This document shows positions 44,648-52,661 of a stretch of 64,000 nt of DNA, in pieces. Source of the DNA: Arthrobacter sp. StoSoilB20 (GTDB lineage Bacteria > Actinomycetota > Actinomycetes > Actinomycetales > Micrococcaceae); assembly GCF_019977295.1 (NCBI RefSeq), contig NZ_AP024651.1, forward strand, positions 2,294,001 to 2,358,000. Direction: 5' to 3'. Every line of letters starts with the position of its first letter. Position 1 is the first letter of the stretch. The translations under genes were made by a program, and so were the position numbers. Under the pieces are notes generated by a model that saw nothing but the letters and a program-made list of their open reading frames with translations, had not been told where the DNA came from and ran no database searches.

Positions 44648-44736
44648 CATGTTCTGTACCCTAGGGAACGTTTTCCAAGACTGCAAGTTACTTGGGTACG
44701 GTCCGGAGACATCCGCCAGGCCGGCGGCTTGGGCCT

Positions 44737-45621
44737 TCACGCTTCGGGAATGACCATGGCAAAGCGTTCTTCGCGGGCTTCGTCCGGGTCGGGGCCGCTC
44801 CGCACACCGCTGTCGAGCGCGTCGATGATGCCTAGTTCCGGTTCTGAAAGCTCGAAACCGAAGACATCGAAGTTCTCGGCGATCCGGCCCGGGTTGGTGG
44901 ACTTTGGGATGGCTGACCGGCCCTGCTGCAAGTGCCAGCGAAGCATCACTTGGGCCGGTGTCTTTCCGTGGGCCTGGCCGATGCCGGCAATTGCGGGATC
45001 CTGCATGACGTTCCTGCGGTCCTCGCCGCCCCAGCCCGGGTAGAAGGTGATTCCACCGATGGGCGACCACGCCTGCGTGAGGATCCCTTGCTCTTCATCG
45101 GCTTCCTGGACGTCCGGTTGGGTGAAGTAGGGGTGCAGTTCAATCTGGTTGACAGCAGGGACCACCTCGGCAGCGGCGAGAAGTTGCCTCAGGTGGTGTG
45201 GCATGAAGTTGCTGACACCGATCGCCCTGACGCGTCCGTCAGCGAGCAAGTGCTCAAGCGCCTTGTAAGCGGAGATTGTCTTCTCGAACCGGTCCGGAGC
45301 GGGCTGGTGAAGGATGAAGAGGTCCAGATAGTCCACACCGAGTTTGCCGACTGCCTTGTCCCAGGCATGCAGGGTCTGGTCGTAGCCATAGTCGCTGACC
45401 CACACCTTGGTCTCGATGAAGACCTCCGAACGGTTCAGGCCTGAATTGCGTATGCCTTCCCCGACTTCCCGTTCATTTCCGTAGGCGGCGGCGGTGTCGA
45501 TATGGCGGTAGCCAGTGGCCAGTGCGGACTCGACGGCCGCCGTCGTGTCCGCAGGGGCGCTTTGGAAGACGCCGAGCCCTATGGCCGGCATGGTGATTCC
45601 GTTGTTGAGCGTGACATCCAT
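44737..45621 (-). CDS. Aldo/keto reductase
   Basis: A 294-residue NADPH-dependent reductase of the AKR5-like branch. The tetrad is visible: Asp in YRHIDTAAAYGNE with Tyr in the same stretch, Lys in ETKVWVSD and His in LFILHQP. The C-terminal I-P-K-S-T-N-P-G-R-I binds NADPH phosphate. The start at 45621 has AAAGGAG nine bases upstream; the longer frame upstream is not family-like. It is divergent from the regulator at 45788, which probably controls it. Confidence 0.93.
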   Translation of the reverse strand: MDVTLNNGITMPAIGLGVFQSAPADTTAAVESALATGYRHIDTAAAYGNEREVGEGIRNSGLNRSEVFIETKVWVSDYGYDQTLHAWDKAVGKLGVDYLDLFILHQPAPDRFEKTISAYKALEHLLADGRVRAIGVSNFMPHHLRQLLAAAEVVPAVNQIELHPYFTQPDVQEADEEQGILTQAWSPIGGITFYPGWGGEDRRNVMQDPAIAGIGQAHGKTPAQVMLRWHLQQGRSAIPKSTNPGRIAENFDVFGFELSEPELGIIDALDSGVRSGPDPDEAREERFAMVIPEA

Positions 45622-45787
45622 GGGGATCCCTCTCCTTTGTGGCTTGTGCATCAGTTCCCAGTGAACACCAGGGCCCGATTCCCAGGGAGTGCACGTCAGT
45701 ACCCCCTTGAACAAGCTACGTGCTCCGGTCCTCACGGGTATTGCCAGTGCCTCCCTGGGCCCAGCGGCCGGGCGTAGCGTTGAGTCC

Positions 45788-46669
45788 ATGACACTTAGCG
45801 AGGATGTGCGGAAATTCCTGACGTCGCGCCGTTCAAGGATCACCCCTGAGGAAGCCGGCCTGCCGGCCTATGGTGGGAACCGGCGCGTCAGTGGCCTGCG
45901 TCGCGAGGAGGTGGCGATGCTCGCGGGGATGAGCATCGACTACTACATCCGCCTTGAACGCGGAAACCTCTCCGGTGCTTCCGACAGCGTTCTGGAAGCG
46001 CTGGGACGGGCGTTAAAGCTGGACGACGCCGAATTGGCGCACCTTTTCGATCTCGCACGGGCTTCCGGTGCTGTACCCCGTGTTCGGCGCAGGCGCAGTC
46101 CCCAGGCTGTTCGTCCAAGTGTCCAACGAGTCCTCGATGCCATCACGGCCGCACCTGCCTGGGTGCGGAACGACCGTGGTGACGTTTTGGCCGCCAATGA
46201 TCTTGGCAGTGCGCTGTATATGGAGTTGATGGCTGAAGAAACCACGCCGCCCAACAGTGCCCGTTTCACGTTCCTGAACCCGAAGGCACGGGAGTTCTTC
46301 GCCGACTGGGAACGTGCGGCAGATGACATAGTGGCTGTCCTGCGGTCCACGGCAGGGAAAAACCCTTATGACAAGGACCTCACGGACCTGATCGGTGAAC
46401 TTTCAACCCGGAGCGGGGAATTCCGGACCCGTTGGGCCCGGCATGACGTCAAGTACCACCGAACCGGACGGAAGCGGCTCCATCATTCAATCGTGGGGGA
46501 CTTGGACCTGACTTTCGAAGCGCTCGAGCTGGCAGCGGATCCGGGGCTGCGCATCAACATCTACACGGCAGATCCCGGCACGCCGTCCGAGGATGCCTTG
46601 AAAGTATTGGCCAGCTGGGCCGCGACCAGGCAGAGCACCATGGGCGCTGCCGTGAAGCAAGCGAAGTGA
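45788..46669 (+). CDS. XRE-type helix-turn-helix regulator with MmyB-like ligand domain
   Basis: A 293-residue regulator. The N-terminal XRE domain contains R-R-V-S-G-L-R-R-E-E-V-A-M-L-A-G and SIDYYIRLERG. The remaining 180 residues form the MmyB-like ligand-binding domain (W-V-R-N-D-R-G-D-V-L-A-A-N, then TRWARHDVKYH). In Actinobacteria such genes are typically divergent from a short-chain or aldo/keto reductase gene that they control, as here. The ligand is unknown, with fatty acids proposed for relatives. Confidence 0.92.
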   Translation: MTLSEDVRKFLTSRRSRITPEEAGLPAYGGNRRVSGLRREEVAMLAGMSIDYYIRLERGNLSGASDSVLEALGRALKLDDAELAHLFDLARASGAVPRVRRRRSPQAVRPSVQRVLDAITAAPAWVRNDRGDVLAANDLGSALYMELMAEETTPPNSARFTFLNPKAREFFADWERAADDIVAVLRSTAGKNPYDKDLTDLIGELSTRSGEFRTRWARHDVKYHRTGRKRLHHSIVGDLDLTFEALELAADPGLRINIYTADPGTPSEDALKVLASWAATRQSTMGAAVKQAK

Positions 46670-46773
46670 GTGCTGCGCAGTAGACGGCGCCGGTATCCCG
46701 TGGGCAAGGGACACCCTTGAGGAGCGAAGTTCTGATCGGGTTGCCGGGCATGCCCGCCCAAGCAGGGGACCGG

Positions 46774-46799
46774 CGTCGTGCGTTACTTAAAGCACGACG
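46774..46799. terminator. 8-bp stem-loop between convergent genes
   Basis: CGTCGTGC (46774-46781) pairs exactly with GCACGACG (46792-46799) across a 10-base loop. It lies between the stops at 46669 and 46843. There is no clear T-tract, so termination strength is uncertain. Confidence 0.5.
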
Positions 46800-46842
46800 G
46801 CGGTGGGCGCAGTTTGCGCTGTCCAGGACCGCAGGCGGCAAG

Positions 46843-47610
46843 CTAGAAAAGGGGCCATGGTACCGCGGGCATGCCACCGCTCGGCGCAGGGAACCGGGCT
46901 GCTGAGCGCAACCGGACGCAGCGGGCGGTCAGAGAGGCGATTTCTTCAGCGGTGATCAACTCCGCAAGGTCACGGCCCAGCCCGCCATCCAGTGCTTCGG
47001 TGAGGCGATCAACGCCGTCGATTTCCCCGGTGTCAAGCGGCTCTCCCAACCAGCCCCACAGCACGGTCCGCAGCTTGTGCTCCTGGTGGAAGGTCAGCCC
47101 GTGATCCACCCCATGCCGATGACCGTCCGCCATGGCCAGAATGTGGTCGCCCTTGCGGTCGGCGTTGTTGACCAGCATGTCAAAGACCGCCATGCGCCTC
47201 AGCGCGGGAGAGTCCTCATGGATGAGGGAGACCATCCGCCCGTTCTCATCCTGCCCTTCGAGAACATGTTTCCACCCAGTCTCCGGTGCTTGTTCAGTCG
47301 CCACGAGGTCGACTGCCTGTTGGGCAGGGTCTTGCTCCTGCCAGAGTTGGACCATGCCCTCGCCCAACGGCCCATCGCGCAGCCAGGTGCGTGGCACGAT
47401 GTTCCAACCCAGCACCTCCGAAACCAGGTAGGCTGCCACTTCCCGTTGCGCCAGGCTTCCATGCGGGAAATCCCACAAGGGACTTTCGCCTGCCACCGGC
47501 TTATAGACCACGGCGACCTCGCCGATGCTGCCCAGGAAAGTGGCGTTCGAAGCCGTGGTGATCCGGCCAGTGAGCGTCAGCTCGGCGGTGTCCAGGTCCG
47601 GCGCCGGCAT
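46843..47610 (-). CDS. SCO1664 family protein (PI3/PI4-kinase-like fold)
   Basis: A 255-residue protein of a family confined mainly to Actinobacteria, distantly like phosphatidylinositol kinases. Kinase-like features are VAVVYKP (nucleotide Lys), the central D-M-L-V-N-N-A-D-R-K-G-D-H catalytic-type loop and V-D-H-G-L-T-F as a DFG-like metal motif. The biological substrate is unknown. The start overlaps the stop of the DUF3090 gene by one base (TGATG), so the two are coupled. Together with the next two genes it forms a conserved trio, often close to mshC; mshC is not downstream here. Confidence 0.9.
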   Translation of the reverse strand: MPAPDLDTAELTLTGRITTASNATFLGSIGEVAVVYKPVAGESPLWDFPHGSLAQREVAAYLVSEVLGWNIVPRTWLRDGPLGEGMVQLWQEQDPAQQAVDLVATEQAPETGWKHVLEGQDENGRMVSLIHEDSPALRRMAVFDMLVNNADRKGDHILAMADGHRHGVDHGLTFHQEHKLRTVLWGWLGEPLDTGEIDGVDRLTEALDGGLGRDLAELITAEEIASLTARCVRLRSAARFPAPSGGMPAVPWPLF

Positions 47611-48164
47611 CAGGCCTCGGGGAGGGTGCAGCTGTGCCCTTCGGCGTCCATGGGGTAACCGCACAGCGGGCAAGTGGGGCGTCCGGCTCCGACAATCTCA
47701 CGGGTCCGCTTGGCGAATGCGCGGGCTGTGCCTACCGGCATGCGTACCAGCAGCATCTCGGATTCGTTCGCGCCGTCCTCGTCAAAGGCTTCGTCATTGT
47801 CCTCGGCATCGAGATCGGCGATGGGGTAGGCCTCAACGACAACCTGTGCGGTGGTGGGATCCCAGCCCAGGCTCATGGCTCCGGCACGGAACTGCTCTTC
47901 AACGGCTTCAAGGGGGTCGTTGTCCACGAGCTCGATGGGGGTCCCTGTCGGCACGCTGAACGGGTTGCCTTGAACTGTAATGAGCTGGTCGAGTATTTCG
48001 TCGATTTTCTCTGCGAGCTGGGCCGACTGCTGCTTCTCCATGGCAATACTGACGATCTGTTTTCCCGCACGTACCTGCAGGTAGAACGTCCGGGACCCTG
48101 GGAGGCCAATGGTGCCAACTACAACCCGGTCAGGCCAGGCAAACTCGTGAACACGTGTAGGCAT
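47610..48164 (-). CDS. DUF3090 family protein
   Basis: A 184-residue conserved actinobacterial protein of unknown role. The C-terminus has a zinc-ribbon-like end with C-P-L-C-G-Y-P-M-D-A-E-G-H-S-C. The middle section contains an acidic run (D-A-E-D-N-D-E-A-F-D-E-D-G). It is the middle gene of the SCO1664 / DUF3090 / MSMEG_4193 trio and is almost always found with them, which implies a shared process. It is 18 bp downstream of the phosphatase-like gene. Confidence 0.92.
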   Translation of the reverse strand: MPTRVHEFAWPDRVVVGTIGLPGSRTFYLQVRAGKQIVSIAMEKQQSAQLAEKIDEILDQLITVQGNPFSVPTGTPIELVDNDPLEAVEEQFRAGAMSLGWDPTTAQVVVEAYPIADLDAEDNDEAFDEDGANESEMLLVRMPVGTARAFAKRTREIVGAGRPTCPLCGYPMDAEGHSCTLPEA

Positions 48165-48182
48165 GTCAGTATTTTAGGCACA

Positions 48183-48881
48183 TCAGGTTCGCTCCGCGTT
48201 CTGCCCTGCTCCGCCGCCCACCGGAGCATCGCCGGAATGGATGCCGTTGGACAACCATGAGAGGTCGCCGGCGTCGGTGTTGGTCGCGTGGACGCTAGGC
48301 CGGTCACGGCCGTAACGGACAATCGATACGGAGGCGGGGCCAACATTGATGCGCTGGAAAAGGTCCAGGTGCATGCCGAGGGCATCGGCGAGGACCGACT
48401 TTATGACGTCACCGTGACTCACCGCAACCCACACGGCACCCGGGCCGTGCTCAGCTTCGAAGGCAGCGTCGTGGCGTCGAATCGCCGCCACCGCCCTGGC
48501 CTGCATCCCGGCCATGGATTCACCACCGGGAAACACGACGGCGGATGGTTGCGTTTGCACCACGGGCCACAGGTCCTCGGTTGCGAGGTCACTGAGCGAG
48601 CGGCCCTGCCACTGGCCGTAATCGCACTCGGTGAGGTCGGCTTCGAGGGGCGCGTGAGGCGAACCGGCCTGGTGGTCAAGGATGAGTTGGGCGGTCTCCT
48701 GGCAGCGCTCCAGCGGGCTCGAAATCACTCCCACCAACGGTACGGCTGCGAGCCTGCCTGCTGTCACGGCAGCCTGTTCGAGCCCGGTTTTGTCCAGCCT
48801 GATGCCCGCGGCCCTGCCTGCCAGCAGTCCGGTGGCATTGGCTGTGGTGCGGCCGTGCCGCACGAGGATAACTGTGGCCAT
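48183..48881 (-). CDS. Histidine phosphatase, MSMEG_4193 family
   Basis: A 232-residue histidine phosphatase superfamily member. The phosphohistidine motif LVRHGRT is at the N-terminus; the partner Arg is in SSPLERCQET, Glu in LTECDYGQW and the second His in VAVSHGDVIKSV. It was first named a probable phosphomutase but could be a phosphatase for a small metabolite. The kinase-like SCO1664 gene in the same operon suggests an opposing pair acting on one phosphorylated compound (inference). The last 25 residues are Gly-rich and variable. Confidence 0.93.
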   Translation of the reverse strand: MATVILVRHGRTTANATGLLAGRAAGIRLDKTGLEQAAVTAGRLAAVPLVGVISSPLERCQETAQLILDHQAGSPHAPLEADLTECDYGQWQGRSLSDLATEDLWPVVQTQPSAVVFPGGESMAGMQARAVAAIRRHDAAFEAEHGPGAVWVAVSHGDVIKSVLADALGMHLDLFQRINVGPASVSIVRYGRDRPSVHATNTDAGDLSWLSNGIHSGDAPVGGGAGQNAERT

Positions 48882-48947
48882 GCACCCAGCCTAGTCATCC
48901 CGAAGGTGGTGTTCTGACCAACCCCAATCCCCGCCAAGCCACCCACA

Positions 48948-50357
48948 TCAGTGCATTGGCTCTTCCTGTCCTCCGATGAGGCTCGACAAAATCGCCAGGG
49001 CTTTGGAAAGCTGGAGGTCGGTGACGGCACCGTAACCAAGGACCAGGCCATTCCCGGGCCTGCGGTCGGCATAATATCCGGCCAGGGGGACCACCAGGAT
49101 TCCCCGTGCCAGGGCCGTGGCGGCAACTTCTGTCGCCTCGGGTTCCTGGAACCGCACCACTGCATGCAGTCCGCCATCCAAAGCTGAGATCTCAAGGTCC
49201 TTCCGGTTGCCCAGCCGCTCGATGATGAGGGCCCTGCGGTGCGCGTATTCACGTCTTGCCCGTGTGATGTGACGGGAAAGGCCTCCCCCTTTGATGTAGT
49301 GGGCAATTGCTGACTGCAGCACTCCGGCCACCGGGGTGTCCAGGGCTTGGCGGGTTGCTTTCAGCCGTCTGCCGGCATCGCCCCGAACCACCAAATAGCC
49401 GCAGCGCAACCACGGACTGAGGTTCTTGGAAAACGTTCCCAACAGGACGACGTCGGCAGTGCTCGGGAGGGAGGCAACAGCGGGGAGGGGCATGCGACTG
49501 TGCCGGAATTCGCTGTCGTAGTCGTCTTCGAGCACAAGCACACCGTGCCGGCCGGCCCACGCGAGCAACTCTATTCTCTCCTGGACAGCCATCCTGCCGC
49601 CCAAGGGGTATTGGTGGCTGGGAGTTACCAGGACTGCGTCCGGTATGTGCTCCAAGGCCTCCAGCTGTGAGCCTTTCAGGCCGTCTTCGTCCACGGGAAG
49701 TGTTACCAGCTCCGCGCCTGAAGCCTCCATGACCCGGCGCGCAGTGGGGTAGCCGGGGTCCTCAACCAGCACACGTGGCCGCAGGCCTCCGTGCCGGAGC
49801 ATGGCAACCACCAGGTGCAGCGCATCGCTGGTGCCGCCGGTGATGATGACATCGTCGGGATCGACAACAAGGCCCCTGGAGACGGCCAGGTGGTCAGCAA
49901 CCGCAACACGGAGCTCCGGTGTTCCTTGTGCCGGTGGGAGCTGGACCTTCACCTGCTCCGTTACGGCCGCCTTCCATGCGCTGCGCCATTGGCGGTCCTG
50001 GAAAGGTGATCCGGAGGGTCGGCCGGGCGTCAGGTCAATGACCTCGCTTCGGGGTGGGGGAGTGGACGGCCGATTCCCTTCCAAGGGGCGGGTGTTGATA
50101 TCCGGACGGATGGCTACTTTGGTCCCGCCTGCGCCATTGCTGACCAGGAACCCCTCGCCGGAGAGTTGTTCGAAGGCTCGTACCACCACTCCGCGCGAGA
50201 TACCGAGCTCCGTCGCGAGCCTTCGAGTGGCAGGAAGCGTATCTTCCGGCTGCAGGACGCCATCGAGTATAGCGGCCCGTAGTTGGCTGGCCACTTGGGC
50301 CGCAAGGGACGTGACGCTGTTCCTGTCCAGCTCGATGGGTATTTCGGCTTCACTCAT
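48948..50357 (-). CDS. MocR/PdxR family regulator (GntR domain fused to aminotransferase fold)
   Basis: A 469-residue regulator. The N-terminal GntR winged helix (about 10-80) has TLPATRRLATELGISRGVVV. A linker of about 40 residues rich in Pro and Arg joins it to a fold-type I aminotransferase domain with TGGTSDALHLV, LEDDYDSEFRH and the PLP-binding Lys in LGTFSKNLSPW (about 310). Such proteins sense PLP or PLP-amino-acid adducts. It is divergent from the DapA-like gene, with inverted and direct copies of TTGGACC between them, and is the likely regulator of that gene and the MFS gene. Confidence 0.93.
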   Translation of the reverse strand: MSEAEIPIELDRNSVTSLAAQVASQLRAAILDGVLQPEDTLPATRRLATELGISRGVVVRAFEQLSGEGFLVSNGAGGTKVAIRPDINTRPLEGNRPSTPPPRSEVIDLTPGRPSGSPFQDRQWRSAWKAAVTEQVKVQLPPAQGTPELRVAVADHLAVSRGLVVDPDDVIITGGTSDALHLVVAMLRHGGLRPRVLVEDPGYPTARRVMEASGAELVTLPVDEDGLKGSQLEALEHIPDAVLVTPSHQYPLGGRMAVQERIELLAWAGRHGVLVLEDDYDSEFRHSRMPLPAVASLPSTADVVLLGTFSKNLSPWLRCGYLVVRGDAGRRLKATRQALDTPVAGVLQSAIAHYIKGGGLSRHITRARREYAHRRALIIERLGNRKDLEISALDGGLHAVVRFQEPEATEVAATALARGILVVPLAGYYADRRPGNGLVLGYGAVTDLQLSKALAILSSLIGGQEEPMH

Positions 50358-50403
50358 TTGGACCTCCAGACTCTTACATTCTTGGACCTAGTGTAGGACC
50401 AAG
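50358..50403. promoter_or_regulatory. MocR-type operator: direct and inverted TTGGACCT repeats
   Basis: TTGGACCT occurs at 50358-50365 and again at 50382-50389, 24 bp apart. The second copy is also the left arm of CTTGGACCTA-GTG-TAGGACCAAG (50381-50403), an inverted repeat with 9 of 10 matches. Mixed direct and inverted half-sites are typical of MocR regulators. The first copy abuts the regulator's own start. Confidence 0.6.
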
Positions 50404-50471
50404 ACCCTTGGCAGCATGGACAGTGATACCCCAAGCGCTGCGTTCTTGCAGCACGACGAAAGCAGGAAGCA

Positions 50472-51359
50472 GTGTTCAACGGCCTCAGCGCTTTTCCGCT
50501 CACTCCCATGGACGGCGAAAGCGTGGACCTCAATGCCCTCGACAAACTGGTGAACCGTGCCGCGCAAGCCGGAGTTGATTCGCTGGGGGTTCTCGGTTCA
50601 ACGGGGAATTATGCCTACCTCTCCCGAGACGAACGCAGGGAAGTCCTGGAAGTCGCAGTGGAAGCTTCCAACGGCGTTCCGGTCCTTGCCGGAATCGGTG
50701 CTGTTCGCACCAGGGACGTACTGATGCTGGCCGGTGATGCCCAGGCCGCCGGAGCGTCCGCATTGCTGCTGGCCCCTGTGTCCTATCAGAGGCTGTCCGA
50801 TGCAGAGGTATTCGGACTCTTCCAAACCGTGGCGGCACAGTCCGATCTTCCCGTTGTTGTCTACGAGAACCCCGGCACCACCGGATTCACCTTCAGCGCT
50901 GCCTTGCACAGTGAGATTGCCAAACTTCCGGGGATTGCCTCCATCAAGATCCCGCCGCCGGCGACCGGTGACGTTGCGTCCACAGTTTCCAGGCTCAAGG
51001 CCGGCTTGCCGGACCAAACATCAGTGGGTATCAGCGGCGACTGGATCGCTGCGGAAGCCCTGCTGGCCGGATGCAATGTTTGGTACTCGGTGATCGCCGG
51101 GGTGTTGCCGCACCAAGCACGGACCCTCGCCGATCATGCTCTCGCGGGCAGGCGTGAGGCGGCCATGCGCGCCTCCGCGGATCTCGAACCCCTGTGGTCC
51201 CTCTTCCGCACCTATGGAAGCCTTCGCGTGGTTGCAGCCCTCGCCGAGGATCTTGGTGTGGTGCCGTCCTCCACTTTGCCGCTGCCCCTCCGGGGGTTGG
51301 ACGCCGAGGGGCGGAACAAGGTGGCGGATGCCATCCGTGAATGCGGCTTGGAGGCCTAG
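50472..51359 (+). CDS. Dihydrodipicolinate synthase (DapA) family aldolase
   Basis: A 295-residue class I aldolase of the DapA/NanA superfamily. Tyr131 is in VVVYENPG and the Schiff-base Lys159 in ASIKIPPP; LGSTGNYAYL replaces the canonical GTTGE loop. The loop change and the lack of lysine genes nearby argue for a catabolic keto-acid aldolase or dehydratase and not lysine synthesis. It uses a GTG start with AGGAAG just upstream. It is divergent from a MocR regulator and followed by an MFS exporter gene, so the three form one module. Confidence 0.9.
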   Translation: MFNGLSAFPLTPMDGESVDLNALDKLVNRAAQAGVDSLGVLGSTGNYAYLSRDERREVLEVAVEASNGVPVLAGIGAVRTRDVLMLAGDAQAAGASALLLAPVSYQRLSDAEVFGLFQTVAAQSDLPVVVYENPGTTGFTFSAALHSEIAKLPGIASIKIPPPATGDVASTVSRLKAGLPDQTSVGISGDWIAAEALLAGCNVWYSVIAGVLPHQARTLADHALAGRREAAMRASADLEPLWSLFRTYGSLRVVAALAEDLGVVPSSTLPLPLRGLDAEGRNKVADAIRECGLEA

Positions 51360-51419
51360 GAGTTGGTCCGGAACGAGTCTTCCCAGGAAAAGACGGGCAG
51401 CAACGGGGGGAGTGCCGGA

Positions 51420-52637
51420 GTGACCCTGGCCGGGAGAACCCGGCACGCCGGGACGGAGCGCCCAGGCTCCCCGGGTGGCCTTGCCCGTTATGTCCTCGCC
51501 GCCACCCTTGCACGCAGTTCCGATGGTGGAGCTGTTGTAGCAATCGTCCTGCTGGCAACCACCAGCGGTTCACCAGGGTGGCTGGCTGGAATATTGGGCG
51601 GATGCATTACTGCGCCACATCTTTTCGGCCCGCTGATAGCCCGGGTCCTCGATACCGCCAGGGATGGCAGGGCAGTGATCGCCTGGGCGTGTGTCATCCA
51701 TGGCGTGACACTGGCTGCAGCTGTCCTCCTTTTCCCGCTGACTCCGCCCCTCATCCCGGCGATGCTGCTCATTGCCTCCGGCTTGGTGGGTCCCCTACTG
51801 ACAGGAGGCATCAGCAGCAGGTTGGCAGCCATCGCCGGCCCCGGAAGGACCAGCCAGCGGCGTGCCCAAGGCTGGGATGTAGCCACGTACGGCATCAGTG
51901 GAACGATCGGGCCGTCGCTGGTTGCGGCAGTCTCGGCTTGGGCCAATCCGGCAACTGCAGCGTTGATTCTCGCCGGCTTTACCTTCGTGGCGGCTGCCGT
52001 CGTCAAGCTGTTGCCCTCTTCGCCTCCGGCTGCTGTTGCTTCCGAGGTTCCCCGGCCCGGCCGGACTTTGCTGATGATGATCTCCAGCGGACCCCTCCGA
52101 CGCACCCTCTACATGACAGTGGTGGTGGCCATGTCAGTGGCGGCCCTGCCGATCACCGCGGTTGCTTCCACCGGCGGGCTGGGCGTCGTTCCGGCGGCGG
52201 CAGGCCTGCTGACTGCTGCCTACGGACTTGGTGCACTCCTGGGATCAGCCGGGGTCATGATCCGGCCGCTGAGAACCGATGCGGATCCCTTGATGACGTG
52301 GTTGGCTGCGGCAGTAGGGATTGCCTTGTGCGGTGCAGCCCTGGCAGGGACATTTCCGACGGCGGTTGCAGCCTTTGCCTGCGCCGGCGTACTGAACTCG
52401 TACTTTTTCGCAGCCACTTTGGCGGCGCGCAGCGAGTACGCGCCACCGGCCGTCCGCGGTCAGGTATTCGTCTGGATCGGCGCCCTGAAGATCACTGCCG
52501 GATCAGCCGGCACGGCCTTGGCTGGAGCACTCATCGCCCCTGCAGCCACGCTTCCTTTGTATCTGGCGTCCGGTGTTGTCATCCTTGCCGTGGTGACCTC
52601 GCTCCTGGACCGGGGCCGGGAGCGTTCTGCAGCCTGA
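51420..52637 (+). CDS. MFS transporter
   Basis: A 405-residue permease with about twelve hydrophobic segments and short loops. It lacks clear sugar-porter motifs and looks like a drug or metabolite exporter of the MFS_1 group. The GTG at 51420 is preferred because GGGGGAG lies seven bases upstream; a TTG at 51363 would have its AGGAG directly abutting. The first 20 residues are polar and cytoplasmic. It follows the DapA-like gene by 60 bp and probably shares its MocR-controlled promoter. It converges on aspA. Confidence 0.85.
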   Translation: MTLAGRTRHAGTERPGSPGGLARYVLAATLARSSDGGAVVAIVLLATTSGSPGWLAGILGGCITAPHLFGPLIARVLDTARDGRAVIAWACVIHGVTLAAAVLLFPLTPPLIPAMLLIASGLVGPLLTGGISSRLAAIAGPGRTSQRRAQGWDVATYGISGTIGPSLVAAVSAWANPATAALILAGFTFVAAAVVKLLPSSPPAAVASEVPRPGRTLLMMISSGPLRRTLYMTVVVAMSVAALPITAVASTGGLGVVPAAAGLLTAAYGLGALLGSAGVMIRPLRTDADPLMTWLAAAVGIALCGAALAGTFPTAVAAFACAGVLNSYFFAATLAARSEYAPPAVRGQVFVWIGALKITAGSAGTALAGALIAPAATLPLYLASGVVILAVVTSLLDRGRERSAA

Positions 52638-52661
52638 CATCCCCCTCCAGCCCGGGGGGCC

